Of a DNA stretch of 64,000 bases, positions 63,702 through 64,000 are shown piece by piece (the first letter of the stretch is position 1; each line of letters begins with the position of its first letter). The DNA is taken from positions 217,329 to 281,328 of the forward strand of contig JAIUPQ010000005.1 in the NCBI GenBank assembly GCA_020161145.1. Direction: 5' to 3'. The notes under the pieces were generated by a model. The model made no database searches, was not told the origin of the DNA, and saw nothing but the letters and a program-made list of their open reading frames with translations. A program made the translations under genes and the position numbers. The DNA comes from Pseudomonadota bacterium (GTDB lineage: Bacteria > Pseudomonadota > Gammaproteobacteria > Burkholderiales > Burkholderiaceae_C).

Positions 63702-64000
63702 GGAAGGTCTGAATAACTCGCGCCCAGCCGTGATAGCCGAGGCATTGCCACGCGAGCCCTGATTTCTGGCGCGGCGGCCGCGCGACAAGGCCATCCGGCG
63801 GTCCCAATGTGGCGCTGCCACCCCCATTTGGCGCCGTCTGCCCATGCAGCAGCCGCACTCATGCCGCTGGCCTCAGCAGCTTGCCGCGCACCAGCCACAG
63901 ATTGCCCAGCGCAAACAGCGTGTGCAGTTGCGCCGTGTTCTTCTTGAGCCCCCGGTAGCGCACCTTGGTGTGGCCGAACTGGCACTTGATGACCCGAAAG
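63702..64000 (-). mobile_element. IS5-family insertion sequence, partial (runs off window)
   Basis: The outer end starts at GGAAGGTCTGAATAACTCG (63702-63720), which looks like an IS5-group terminal inverted repeat. It is preceded by CTAA (63698-63701), a fit to the YTAR target that IS5-group elements duplicate. Between the repeat and the transposase stop are about 140 bases of non-coding sequence. The other end is outside the window, so completeness is unknown. Confidence 0.7.
63859..64000 (-). CDS. IS5-family transposase, C-terminal part
   Basis: The visible 46 residues read FRVIKCQFGHTKVRYRGLKK, NTAQLHTLFALGNLWLVRGK and end LLRPAA. This is the standard C-terminus of IS5-type DDE transposases, where ER/VIKRQFG...KVRYRGL...N is highly conserved, though the usual Arg of KRQFG is Cys here. 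The catalytic Asp and Glu residues lie outside the window. Confidence 0.85.
   Translation of the reverse strand, partial: FRVIKCQFGHTKVRYRGLKKNTAQLHTLFALGNLWLVRGKLLRPAA

Overview
The window comes from a very GC-rich betaproteobacterium, most likely a member of the Burkholderiales close to Comamonadaceae. That placement rests on the gene content (atp operon of beta-type order, hemE and priA side by side, a YifB/ComM ATPase, a DUF2946-like protein) and on codon use; no rRNA is present to confirm it.

Layout. Positions 1-6853 hold housekeeping and cell-envelope genes: the end of an ArsC-like gene, an exopolyphosphatase, a putative copper radical oxidase of the galactose/glyoxal oxidase family, a YheT-like hydrolase, a DUF protein, a cytochrome c, tRNA-Arg(CCG) and an RlpA lipoprotein. 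Positions 6922-9094 encode a LytS/LytTR two-component pair. Positions 9155-16347 hold the complete F-type ATP synthase operon (atpIBEFHAGDC) with a likely terminator, followed by a PPK2 polyphosphate kinase. Positions 17226-19271 hold two TPM-domain genes and lemA. Then come hemE, a short AT-rich intergenic stretch with a perfect DnaA box, priA and an ornithine cyclodeaminase-type gene.

From about 24 to 55.6 kb lies a large surface-glycan locus. An ABC-type capsule exporter (kpsM, kpsT, kpsE and an outer-membrane export protein) heads a minus-strand run of tightly packed, often overlapping genes. These encode very large multidomain glycosyltransferases, six sulfotransferase-like proteins (one of them on the plus strand at the edge), a GT14-type glycosyltransferase and a small HU-like protein. 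Two more gene sets, one on each strand around 29.8 kb, add further glycosyltransferases, three unrecognised proteins and a beta-ketoacyl synthase. Together they suggest synthesis and export of a sulfated, possibly acyl-modified, surface polysaccharide. No kpsC/kpsS homologues (Kdo-linker enzymes) are seen in the window. One sulfotransferase gene carries a run of ten C residues just after its start, which could permit on/off switching.

Positions 55.6-62.1 kb hold a decayed nucleotidyltransferase gene, yifB/comM, and a compact unit with an intradiol-dioxygenase-like lipoprotein, an OmpR/histidine-kinase pair and an Orn/Lys/Arg decarboxylase. The last 1.9 kb is a mobile, eroded region: an orphan Rhs-type C-terminal toxin with an overlapping putative immunity gene, fragments of an Rhs core, copies of a 22-bp inverted repeat, and the end of an IS5-family element that runs off the window.
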